This document shows positions 6,255 to 12,134 of a stretch of DNA of 12,134 bases, piece after piece (positions within the stretch are counted from its first letter, which is position 1; each line of letters begins with the position of its first letter). The stretch is from CAZTTG01 sp964615935 (GTDB taxonomy: Bacteria > Planctomycetota > UBA1135 > GCA-002686595), in NCBI GenBank assembly GCA_964615935.1, contig CAZTTG010000136.1:1-12134 (forward strand), read 5' to 3'. The notes below the pieces were generated by a model. The model was not told the DNA's origin. It was given only the letters and a program-made list of their open reading frames with translations, and did no database searches. The position numbers and the translations under genes were made by a program.

Positions 6255-7352
6255 ATGGGCCCGATATCCGGGCTCCTCCGATCGGGTCGCCCGGCCGCCG
6301 TGCCCTCCTCCCCCGAGCCGCCCCTCGCTGCCCGAGCCGCGTCCGATCTTCTCCCCGAGCTCGACCTGCGCGGGTACCGCGAGGGCGACGAGGTCGAGAT
6401 CCTGGCCACCTTCAACCGCGTGTTCGCGGGGGTCGATCCCTCCTTCGAGCCGCGCGATCTGGCGAGCTGGCGCTGGCGGTACCTGCAGAACCCCGGCGGG
6501 TGGCGCATGGTGCTCGCCGTGGCCGAGGACGGCCGCGTCGCCGGGCAGTACGCCGGGATCGGGCAGCGCGTGTGGACCCCCGACGGGCCGCGGCGCTTCT
6601 CGCAGTCGGTCGACTCCATGGTCGATCCGCTCCAGCGCGAGGGCCTCTCGAAGCAGGGCCTCTTCGTGCGGATCGGTCGGCGCTTCGCGGAGCAGTACGG
6701 CGGCGAGGGCCCGGGCCTGGACTCGGTCATGTGGGGCCTGCCCGTGCGCAGCGCGTGGCGCATCGGCCACCGCTTCCTGGGCTACCAGCTGGTGCGCCGG
6801 GTGCTCGCCCTGGAGGCGGATCCGACGGCGATCGAGCCGGGCCGCACCGCCGGCGTGGAGGTGAGCGAGACCCGCTCCGTTCCCGAGGGGATCGACGAGC
6901 TGTTCGAGCGCGCCGTCGCCGGCCACGAGGCCGCGGTCGTGCGCGACCGGAGCCAGCTCGGCTGGCGCTTCCTCGAGTGCCCGGAGCACCGCTACGAGAT
7001 CGCGGTGGCGCGGTCCCCGGGGCGCCTGCGCGGCCTGGCGGTCCACCGTCCGGGCGCCTTCGACGGGCTCGAGGGGGGGCTGGTCTGCGACTGGCTGGTG
7101 GGCCCGGACGACGGGCCCGCGCGCGCGGCGCTGCTCGGGTGGCTGGGCGAGCGCGCCCGGGCCCGCTCCGCCCCGCGCCTGCAGGCGCTGCTCCCCGACA
7201 CGGCCCCGGACTGGCTGGCCTTCCAGCGGGCCGGCTTCCGCGTGCGGCCGACCCGCTACCTGCTCGCCGCCCGCAGCTACGCCCGGGGCCTGCCCATCGA
7301 GCGCCTGCGCCGCGGCTGGTACTACACCCTGGGCGATACGGACCTCGTGTGA
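6255..7352 (+). CDS. GNAT-type N-acetyltransferase, first of a tandem pair
   Basis: This 365-residue protein looks like a two-lobed GNAT acyltransferase. The first lobe (about 38-195) opens with LRGYREGDEVEILATFNRVF. It carries the motif-A-like DSMVDP (Asp120) followed by GLF, where acetyl-CoA would bind, although the canonical R/QxxGxG loop is altered to REGLSKQGLF. The second lobe (about 200-365) contains WRFLECPEHRY and VCDWLVGPDD and ends in GWYYTLGDTDLV. The downstream protein shows the same order of motifs, so the two arose by duplication. ATG 6255 is chosen because GGGGAG (6239-6244) lies 10 nt upstream; GTG 6237 or GTG 6300 in the same frame are possible. No signal peptide or membrane span is seen. 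The substrate is unknown; relatives are often linked to polysaccharide or cell-wall modification, but nothing here proves that. Confidence 0.75.
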   Translation: MGPISGLLRSGRPAAVPSSPEPPLAARAASDLLPELDLRGYREGDEVEILATFNRVFAGVDPSFEPRDLASWRWRYLQNPGGWRMVLAVAEDGRVAGQYAGIGQRVWTPDGPRRFSQSVDSMVDPLQREGLSKQGLFVRIGRRFAEQYGGEGPGLDSVMWGLPVRSAWRIGHRFLGYQLVRRVLALEADPTAIEPGRTAGVEVSETRSVPEGIDELFERAVAGHEAAVVRDRSQLGWRFLECPEHRYEIAVARSPGRLRGLAVHRPGAFDGLEGGLVCDWLVGPDDGPARAALLGWLGERARARSAPRLQALLPDTAPDWLAFQRAGFRVRPTRYLLAARSYARGLPIERLRRGWYYTLGDTDLV

Positions 7353-8332
7353 TGGGCGCCTACGAGATCCGGCCGTTCCGCGAGGAGGATCGCACCTCCC
7401 TGATGGCGACCCTGGTGGAGGTGTTCGGCGCGGGGGGCGCTCGGAGCGCGCGCGAGTGGAGCTGGGCCTTCGAGCGCAACCCCGCCGGCCGCCGCGTCCA
7501 CTTGGCCCTCCGGGACGGGCGCGTCGTGGCTCAGTACGCCGGCCTCCCGATCCGGGTCTGGATGGGGGGCGCCGAGCGCACCTTCTGCCAGATCGTCGAC
7601 TCGATGGTGCACCCCGACCACCGCGCCGGGCTCAAGCGCCCCGGCCTCTTCGTCGAGACCGCCCGGGCCTTCTTCGACGCGCACGGGGGCCGCGAACGCG
7701 ACCCGGTGCACTACGGCTGGCCCCTGCCCGAGGCCTGGCGCATCGGACAGCGCTTCCTGGAGTACGACCTGGTGCGCACCGAGTCGGCGCTGGTGCGGGA
7801 GCTCGGGGAGGCGGAGGAGCCGCCCGCGGAGACGCCGGTGGAGGAGCTCCGCGACTTCGACCGCCAGGCCCGCTGGCTGTGGGACCGGTGCGCGCGAGGC
7901 TGGGCGGCGGCCGCGCTCCGCGACGAGCACTGGCTGCGCTGGCGCTATCTCGAGCACCCCACCCGGCGCTACCGATGCCTGGGCTTCCGCGATCCGCAGG
8001 GCCTCCTGCGCGGACTCCTGGTCACCGCGCCCGCCGGGCACCTCGCCCCCGGCACGGCCCTGATCGCGGACTGGCTGGTCCCCGAGGACGAGCCCGAGGT
8101 GGGGGAGGCCCTGGTCCGCTCGGCCGCCGCGCGCGAGCGCGCCGAGGGGGCGGGCGCCCTGGCCGCGATCCTGCCCGAGTGGTCGGGCTGGTTCGCGCGC
8201 CTCCAGGGGCTCGGCTTCCGGGTGCACCCCACCGATCGCCTGGCCGCCGCGCGCAGCTTCGATCCGCGCTTCGACCTGGATTTCCTCCGGGACGGCTGGT
8301 GGTACCAGCCGGGGGACAGCGACCTGGTCTGA
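7352..8332 (+). CDS. GNAT-type N-acetyltransferase, second of a tandem pair
   Basis: This 326-residue paralogue of the preceding protein has YEIRPFREEDRTSLMATLVEVF at the start, DSMVHPDHR (Asp83) with an altered acetyl-CoA loop ending in PGLF, and GWPLPEAWRIGQRFL matching GLPVRSAWRIGHRFL of its neighbour. It also has WRYLEHPTRRYRC, IADWLVPEDE, and the C-terminus GWWYQPGDSDLV. Its ATG shares one base with the stop of the first gene (TGATG), so the two are translationally coupled and probably expressed in fixed ratio, perhaps as a heteromer. It lacks the roughly 35-residue Pro/Ala-rich N-terminal extension of the first. The substrate is unknown. Confidence 0.77.
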   Translation: MGAYEIRPFREEDRTSLMATLVEVFGAGGARSAREWSWAFERNPAGRRVHLALRDGRVVAQYAGLPIRVWMGGAERTFCQIVDSMVHPDHRAGLKRPGLFVETARAFFDAHGGRERDPVHYGWPLPEAWRIGQRFLEYDLVRTESALVRELGEAEEPPAETPVEELRDFDRQARWLWDRCARGWAAAALRDEHWLRWRYLEHPTRRYRCLGFRDPQGLLRGLLVTAPAGHLAPGTALIADWLVPEDEPEVGEALVRSAAARERAEGAGALAAILPEWSGWFARLQGLGFRVHPTDRLAAARSFDPRFDLDFLRDGWWYQPGDSDLV

Positions 8333-8343
8333 GCCCGCTCGAC

Positions 8344-8363
8344 CGGGGGCCGGAGGGCCCCCG
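8344..8363 (+). terminator. Candidate terminator hairpin after the acetyltransferase pair
   Basis: CGGGGGCC (8344-8351) and GGCCCCCG (8356-8363) form a perfect 8-bp GC stem with loop GGAG, 11 nt after the stop codon. No T-run follows, so it may act weakly or as an mRNA 3'-end stabiliser. Confidence 0.45.
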
Positions 8364-8498
8364 CGAATAGGCGGGATCGGCCCGGGTAGGGGCGCGGCGG
8401 GTGGGATCGGCGGCGGTACGGACCGGGCCGGGGCCGTCCGGCCGCCCCGGCGGGGCCCGCAGGACGGCGGGCTCTCGCCCAGAGGATACCGGTCGGCA

Positions 8499-8528
8499 TT
8501 GAGCATTCCGGGCTTCCCGTCCTAAGCT
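8499..8528 (+). promoter_or_regulatory. Candidate promoter of the nfeD-floA operon
   Basis: TTGAGC (8499-8504), an 18-bp spacer and TAAGCT (8523-8528) lie directly ahead of the ATG at 8535. The predicted start falls on or beside the ATG, so the mRNA would be leaderless. No Shine-Dalgarno is present. Confidence 0.45.
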
Positions 8529-8534
8529 GTATCC

Positions 8535-10151
8535 ATGCGCAGGCCTTCGAAGGACCCGAGCCGGGGAGCGCCCCGCCCTCGTGCGGAGCGGCCCCGGGTC
8601 TTCGCCCGCGGCCGGGCCGCCCTCGCGCGGCTCCTCGCCGCGTGCCTCCTGGTCGGCGCGACCGCCGGCGCGGCCCTCGGCCAGGAGCCCCTCGAGCCCG
8701 CCGGCTCCACCGCGCCGGACGGGCCCCAGGTCTGGCACGTGCGCCTGCAGGGCATGCTGGACGCCGGCTCCCAGGGGCTCCTGCAGCGCGCCATCCGCCG
8801 CGCGCGCCCGGACCTCGACACCCTGGTGGTCGAGATCGACACCCCCGGCGGCAGCGTCGACCGCATGTGGACCATGTCCAACATGATCGACGCCGCCAAC
8901 CGCGACGGGCTGACGACCGTGGCCTGGGTGAGCCACCACGCGACCTCGGCCGGCTCGCTGGTGGCCATGGCCTGCCAGCGGATCTACATGGCGCGCAAGG
9001 GGACCATCGGCTCGGCCACGCCGGTCACCATCGGCCCCGCCGGCATCCAGCCGGTGGCCCAGGACGAGGACGTGGTCGAGAAGCAGTACTCGCACCTGCG
9101 CTCGGCCTTCCGCGCCTGGGCCGAGGACCACGGGCGGCCGCCGGTCCTGGCCGAGGCCATGGTGGACCCCGAGGTGCGCGCCTACTGGGTCGTCGACGGC
9201 GGCGAGCACCGCGTCATCAGTGGAACCGAGTGGGACGACGCGCGCCAGCGCGGAGCCGCGCCGGAGATGCTCAACACCATCGTCGAGCAGGGCCGCACCT
9301 GCAACCTGACCGGCGAGGAGGCGGTCCGCTACGGGATGGCCGACGGCATCGCCGACAGCCTGGACGAGCTGGTGGGGGAGAAGCTGGGGCTGCAGCTGGC
9401 GCCCCCGATCACCCTGGAGCGCACGCGCTCGGAGGAGCTCAGCTCCCTCCTGGAGGCCTTCGCCGGCCTGATCCTGATCGGCGCCCTGCTGGCGGCCTAC
9501 GTGGAGTTCAAGATGCCCGGCTTCGGCCTGCCGGGCATCGTCTCGATCGTGCTCTTCACCCTGCTGCTCTTCGGCCGCTACGTGACCGGCCTGGCGGACG
9601 TGCCCCACATCGTGGCCATCGCCGCGGGCCTGATCCTGATCGCGGCCGAGGTCTTCGTGATCCCCGGCTCCCTGTGGGCCGGGGCCCTGGGCGCCCTCAT
9701 GGTGGTCGGCGGGCTCCTGCTCACCAGCATCGGCCCGACCTCCTCCCTGCAGTACGCCCTGGGCCGGGAGCTGGCGGTGGACTCGGCCCTGCACAGCCTC
9801 CTGTGGATGGCGGCCGCGGTGGTGGCGATGGGGGTCCTCTCGCGCTTCCTGCCGCAGACCCCGGTCCTGCGCCGCCTGCTGCTGCGGCCGGCGGGAACGG
9901 CCTTCGCGGGGGCCATGCAGGAGGCCCAGGGCGAGCACGCCGAGCTGGCCCACCCGGGCGCCTGGGGCCGCGCCCTGACCGCCCTGCGCCCGGTCGGCAA
10001 GGTGGCGCTGGACCGGGACGACAGCGTCGAGTACGAAGCGCGCTCGGAGGGGCCGGCGATCGACGCCGGCGAGCCCGTGCGGGTCATCGAGGTGAGCGCC
10101 GGGAGGCTCCTGGTGGAGCGTGCCCACGGCGAAGAGGAGTCGAGCCAGTGA
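8535..10151 (+). CDS. Long-form NfeD protein: membrane-bound ClpP-class serine protease with C-terminal OB-fold
   Basis: This 538-residue protein of the NfeD1b/PH1510 type carries a signal segment at about 28-49, preceded by an Arg-rich tail. A ClpP/SppA-like protease domain spans about 65-290: EIDTPGGSVDRM, then ATSAGSLVAMA with catalytic Ser138, then GTIGSATPV. Lys183 (EKQYSHL) fits the catalytic Lys of the Ser-Lys dyad by spacing to DHGRP, from my memory of PH1510. About five membrane segments follow (roughly 305-325, 334-350, 359-378, 380-398, 422-440), then an NfeD OB-fold (about 450-530, with ALRPVGKVAL and GEPVRVIEV). Family members cleave the hydrophobic tails of stomatin/SPFH partners, and such a partner is encoded two genes on. 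The stop overlaps the next start (GTGA). Compared with the family, an insertion between Ser and the OB domain (about 195-240) seems long. Confidence 0.92.
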   Translation: MRRPSKDPSRGAPRPRAERPRVFARGRAALARLLAACLLVGATAGAALGQEPLEPAGSTAPDGPQVWHVRLQGMLDAGSQGLLQRAIRRARPDLDTLVVEIDTPGGSVDRMWTMSNMIDAANRDGLTTVAWVSHHATSAGSLVAMACQRIYMARKGTIGSATPVTIGPAGIQPVAQDEDVVEKQYSHLRSAFRAWAEDHGRPPVLAEAMVDPEVRAYWVVDGGEHRVISGTEWDDARQRGAAPEMLNTIVEQGRTCNLTGEEAVRYGMADGIADSLDELVGEKLGLQLAPPITLERTRSEELSSLLEAFAGLILIGALLAAYVEFKMPGFGLPGIVSIVLFTLLLFGRYVTGLADVPHIVAIAAGLILIAAEVFVIPGSLWAGALGALMVVGGLLLTSIGPTSSLQYALGRELAVDSALHSLLWMAAAVVAMGVLSRFLPQTPVLRRLLLRPAGTAFAGAMQEAQGEHAELAHPGAWGRALTALRPVGKVALDRDDSVEYEARSEGPAIDAGEPVRVIEVSAGRLLVERAHGEEESSQ

Positions 10152-10672
10152 GCCTGTTGATCCCCATCCTGCTGCTCGGCCTGGGCGTCGCGCTGATCGT
10201 CGCCGAGGTCCTGATCCCCAGCATGGGGATCCTCAGCCTGTGCGCCGCGGCCGCCCTCATCGGCTCGGTGGCCACCGCCTTCACCATCGACTCCGCCACC
10301 GGGATCCAGTTCCTGGTGGCGGTGGCGGTCCTGGGACCGCTGGCCCTGCTGCTGGGCATGAAGCTGTTCCCCAGGAGCCCCGTGGGCCGGCGCATGATGC
10401 TGGGAGGGCTCTCCTTCGACTCGAAGGCGGCCACCGACGATCGCGACATCGAGATGGCCGGTCGGCGGGGCGTGGTGGAGGCCCCCCTGCGGCCGGCCGG
10501 CATCGCGCGCATCGAGGGGCGGAGAGTGGACGTCGTCAGCCGCGGCGAGGTCCTGGACCGGGGAACGCCGGTCGAGGTCATCGAGGTGCAGGGCAACCGC
10601 GTGGTGGTGCGCGCCGTCGAGGCGCCCGCTCCCGGAGCCGGCCAGCCCGCGCCCGCAGACGGAACCGAATAA
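10148..10672 (+). CDS. Short-form NfeD membrane protein
   Basis: This 174-residue protein has three N-terminal membrane spans (about 3-22, 24-45, 51-72) with the motif VAEVLIPSMGIL. A soluble NfeD OB-fold follows (about 100-158, with RRGVVEAPLRPAGIARI, GTPVEVIEV and GNRVVV). The tail is Pro/Ala-rich. There is no protease domain. The start is GTG 10148, overlapping the previous stop by four bases (GTGA), which implies translational coupling. Short NfeD proteins are thought to help assemble SPFH proteins in the membrane, consistent with floA downstream. Confidence 0.92.
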   Translation: MSLLIPILLLGLGVALIVAEVLIPSMGILSLCAAAALIGSVATAFTIDSATGIQFLVAVAVLGPLALLLGMKLFPRSPVGRRMMLGGLSFDSKAATDDRDIEMAGRRGVVEAPLRPAGIARIEGRRVDVVSRGEVLDRGTPVEVIEVQGNRVVVRAVEAPAPGAGQPAPADGTE

Positions 10673-10709
10673 CGACCGATGAGATCCCGGAGGGGTGGAG
10701 CCCCCCAAG

Positions 10710-10715
10710 AAGGAG
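10710..10715 (+). promoter_or_regulatory. Strong Shine-Dalgarno of floA
   Basis: AAGGAG lies 7 nt before the ATG at 10723. It is the only near-perfect Shine-Dalgarno in the window, and it fixes the start of the SPFH gene. It suggests floA is translated more strongly than its upstream neighbours. Confidence 0.85.
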
Positions 10716-10722
10716 TGAGCTG

Positions 10723-11814
10723 ATGCACCTGTCGAACCTCTCGCTCGTGTTGGCCCAGGTCGGGGACGATCCCCAGGGCCTGGGGGGCCTCCTGAAGACG
10801 GTCGGCCTGGTGGTGCTGTCCATCTTCCTGCTGGTCTTCGCCATCATCCTGATCCGCTACGCCCACCTGTGGATCCGCTCGATCCTGACCGGGGCCGGCG
10901 TGCACCTGTGGGACATGTTCGCCATGCAGCTGCGCAAGGTGGCGCCGGCGGCCATCGTCAACGCGCGGGTCATGCTGGTGCAGGCCCGCATCCCCGAGGT
11001 CGACCGCCGGGACCTGGAGGCGCACCTGCTGGCCGGCGGCAACGTCGAGCGGGTGGTGCTGGCCCTGATCGCCGCCGACCGGGCCGGGATCGAGCTCGAC
11101 TTCCGCGTCGCCAGCAGCATCGACCTGGCCGGCCGCGACCTGCTCGAGGCGGTGCGCACCTGCGTCACCCCCAAGGTCATCGACTGCCCCAATCCGGCCA
11201 GCGGCAAGACCGAGGTGGCGGCGGTGGCCAAGGACGGCATCCAGGTGCTGGCCAAGGCGCGGGTGACCGTGCGCACCAACATCGCCCGGCTGGTGGGCGG
11301 CGCCGGCGAGGAGACCATCATCGCCCGGGTGGGCGAGGGCATCGTCTCCACCATCGGGTCCAAGGAGACCCACAAGGACGTGCTGGAGAACCCCGACGAC
11401 ATCTCCAAGACGGTGCTGGCGCGCGGGCTCGACGCGGGCACGGCCTTCGAGATCGTGTCCATCGACATCGCCGACGTGGACATCGGGATCAACATCGGCG
11501 CGCGCCTGCAGGCCGACCAGGCCGAGGCCGACAAGCGCGTGGCCCAGGCCCTGGCCGAGAAGCGCCGCGCCATGGCGGTGGCCGCCGAGCAGGAGTTCAA
11601 GGCCACCGTGATGGACAACCGCGCCAAGGTGGTCCTGGCCGAGGCCGAGGTGCCCAAGGCCATGGCCCAGGCCCTGCGCGAGGGCAACCTGGGCGTGATG
11701 GACCTGTACCGCCTGCGCAACATCCAGGCCGACACGCAGATGCGCGACGGCATCGGCGGCGGCAAGTCCGGCCCCGGCAGCGGCGGATCGATCGACTCCA
11801 CTCCGGACTCCTGA
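10723..11814 (+). CDS. floA: FloA-type flotillin-like SPFH membrane scaffold protein
   Basis: This 363-residue protein, slightly longer than the roughly 330 typical of FloA, has a short N-terminus, one hydrophobic membrane segment (27-44), and the SPFH region. Diagnostic FloA stretches are GAGVHLWDMFAMQLRKV, IDLAGRDLLEAVRTCV, NIARLVGGAGEETIIARVGEG and IADVDIGINIGARLQADQAE. The last leads into an Ala/Glu/Lys-rich coiled coil (about 262-335) with AEAEVPKAMAQALREG. A Gly/Ser-rich tail closes it. FloA forms oligomers that organise membrane microdomains. It sits 50 nt after the short nfeD gene in the standard nfeD-floA arrangement, and the Shine-Dalgarno at 10710 fixes the start. The gene symbol is used by family resemblance. 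Confidence 0.95.
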   Translation: MHLSNLSLVLAQVGDDPQGLGGLLKTVGLVVLSIFLLVFAIILIRYAHLWIRSILTGAGVHLWDMFAMQLRKVAPAAIVNARVMLVQARIPEVDRRDLEAHLLAGGNVERVVLALIAADRAGIELDFRVASSIDLAGRDLLEAVRTCVTPKVIDCPNPASGKTEVAAVAKDGIQVLAKARVTVRTNIARLVGGAGEETIIARVGEGIVSTIGSKETHKDVLENPDDISKTVLARGLDAGTAFEIVSIDIADVDIGINIGARLQADQAEADKRVAQALAEKRRAMAVAAEQEFKATVMDNRAKVVLAEAEVPKAMAQALREGNLGVMDLYRLRNIQADTQMRDGIGGGKSGPGSGGSIDSTPDS

Positions 11815-11835
11815 GACGGCGCTCACCCCTCGACC

Positions 11836-12134
11836 ATGCAACCCGCCGTCCTGGCCCACCTGCCCCTGCTCCAGGGCTCCAACGACAACTGGGTCGTCCA
11901 GGTCCTGGTCCTGGTGGCCTTCGTGCTGATCCCGATCGTGCGCGGCGTCCTTCAGCAGAAGGAGAAGAAGAAGGAGCGGGCCCCTCGGAGCGCCCCCCCG
12001 GCCGGGAGCAAGCCCAAGGGCCTGGACATGTGGGAGAAGATCCTGCGGGGGGAGGATCCGCAGGCGCCCGCGGCCGGGCCGCCCGCGCCCCCGACGCCTC
12101 CCGCGCCCGGAGACCCGCCCCGGGCGCCCGCCGG
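11836..12134 (+). CDS. Small single-span membrane protein, unknown function (cut by window end)
   Basis: An open frame from ATG 11836 runs off the window (99 complete codons seen). It has a short polar N-terminus, one membrane segment (about residues 19-35, VVQVLVLVAFVLIPIV), and a basic stretch QQKEKKKER that should lie on the cytoplasmic side. A short amphipathic motif LDMWEKILRGEDP (about 63-75) and a Pro/Ala-rich tail follow. It begins 21 nt after floA with no Shine-Dalgarno, so it is probably the fourth gene of the operon. I do not recognise a family. Its position resembles the small gene after floA in the Bacillus yqeZ-yqfA-yqfB operon, but I see no sequence reason to equate them. Confidence 0.65.
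   Translation, partial: MQPAVLAHLPLLQGSNDNWVVQVLVLVAFVLIPIVRGVLQQKEKKKERAPRSAPPAGSKPKGLDMWEKILRGEDPQAPAAGPPAPPTPPAPGDPPRAPA

Larger units (their letters stand above)
8333..8534. other. GC-rich intergenic region with hairpins
   Basis: No gene is seen. The region holds the terminator-like hairpin at 8344-8363. A second hairpin pairs 8427-8434 with 8444-8451 (GCCGGGGC/GCCCCGGC, 9-nt loop). A short direct repeat GGGATCGGC occurs twice. The nfeD promoter candidate is at the right end. Confidence 0.5.

Noticed and set aside
4802..8332. A 1176-codon open frame on the plus strand
   Set aside because: Only its last 326 codons (second GNAT) are real. The rest is an Arg/Pro-rich off-frame of the sulfatase and first GNAT, as expected in very GC-rich DNA.
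8022..10127. A 701-codon antisense frame opposite the nfeD gene
   Set aside because: Low-complexity Gly/Arg/His composition and no domain; the plus-strand NfeD is unmistakable. The same reasoning removes the long antisense frames at 4440-6116, 1062-2519 and 10084-11859.

Overview
The window is very GC-rich (roughly 70% by eye), gene-dense chromosomal DNA. No phage, transposon, CRISPR array or rRNA is visible. Lipoprotein-type arylsulfatases, an NfeD/FloA membrane operon, selenocysteine decoding and mostly absent Shine-Dalgarno sequences fit a high-GC environmental bacterium. Planctomycetota or a neighbouring phylum is my best guess, but no marker gene here fixes the taxonomy.

Region 1 (about 1-3190) is a selenocysteine block. 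selD (selenophosphate synthetase) begins at 295. Its 18th codon is an in-frame TGA exactly where the catalytic Cys/Sec of SelD belongs, so SelD is itself a selenoprotein. The start at 358, after the TGA, is a truncation trap. A strong hairpin just downstream of the TGA is a candidate bacterial SECIS element. selC, the tRNA-Sec (anticodon UCA) that reads this codon, lies at 3091-3188. Between them is a glycerophosphodiester phosphodiesterase-type protein with an unrecognised C-terminal half. An identical 17-bp element sits upstream of both selD and selC. selA and selB are not in the window.

Region 2 (3235-6176) holds two divergent sulfatases of the Cys type (CxPSR, needing formylglycine maturation). 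Both have lipoprotein-like signal peptides, and they share a 77-bp promoter gap. They probably act on sulfated glycans or other sulfate esters outside the cytoplasmic membrane.

Region 3 (6255-8332) is a tandem pair of related GNAT-type acetyltransferases, overlapping by one base (TGATG) and sharing a GDxDLV C-terminus. A GC-rich hairpin follows.

Region 4 (8535 to the window end) is a membrane operon: a long NfeD with a ClpP-like serine protease domain, a short NfeD (4-base overlap), a FloA/flotillin-like SPFH scaffold with the only textbook Shine-Dalgarno in the window, and a small single-span membrane protein cut by the window end. Together they look like a membrane-microdomain and membrane-protein quality-control module.

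Several genes lack a Shine-Dalgarno. Two of them carry a TANNNT hexamer exactly 6 nt before the ATG, which suggests leaderless transcripts.
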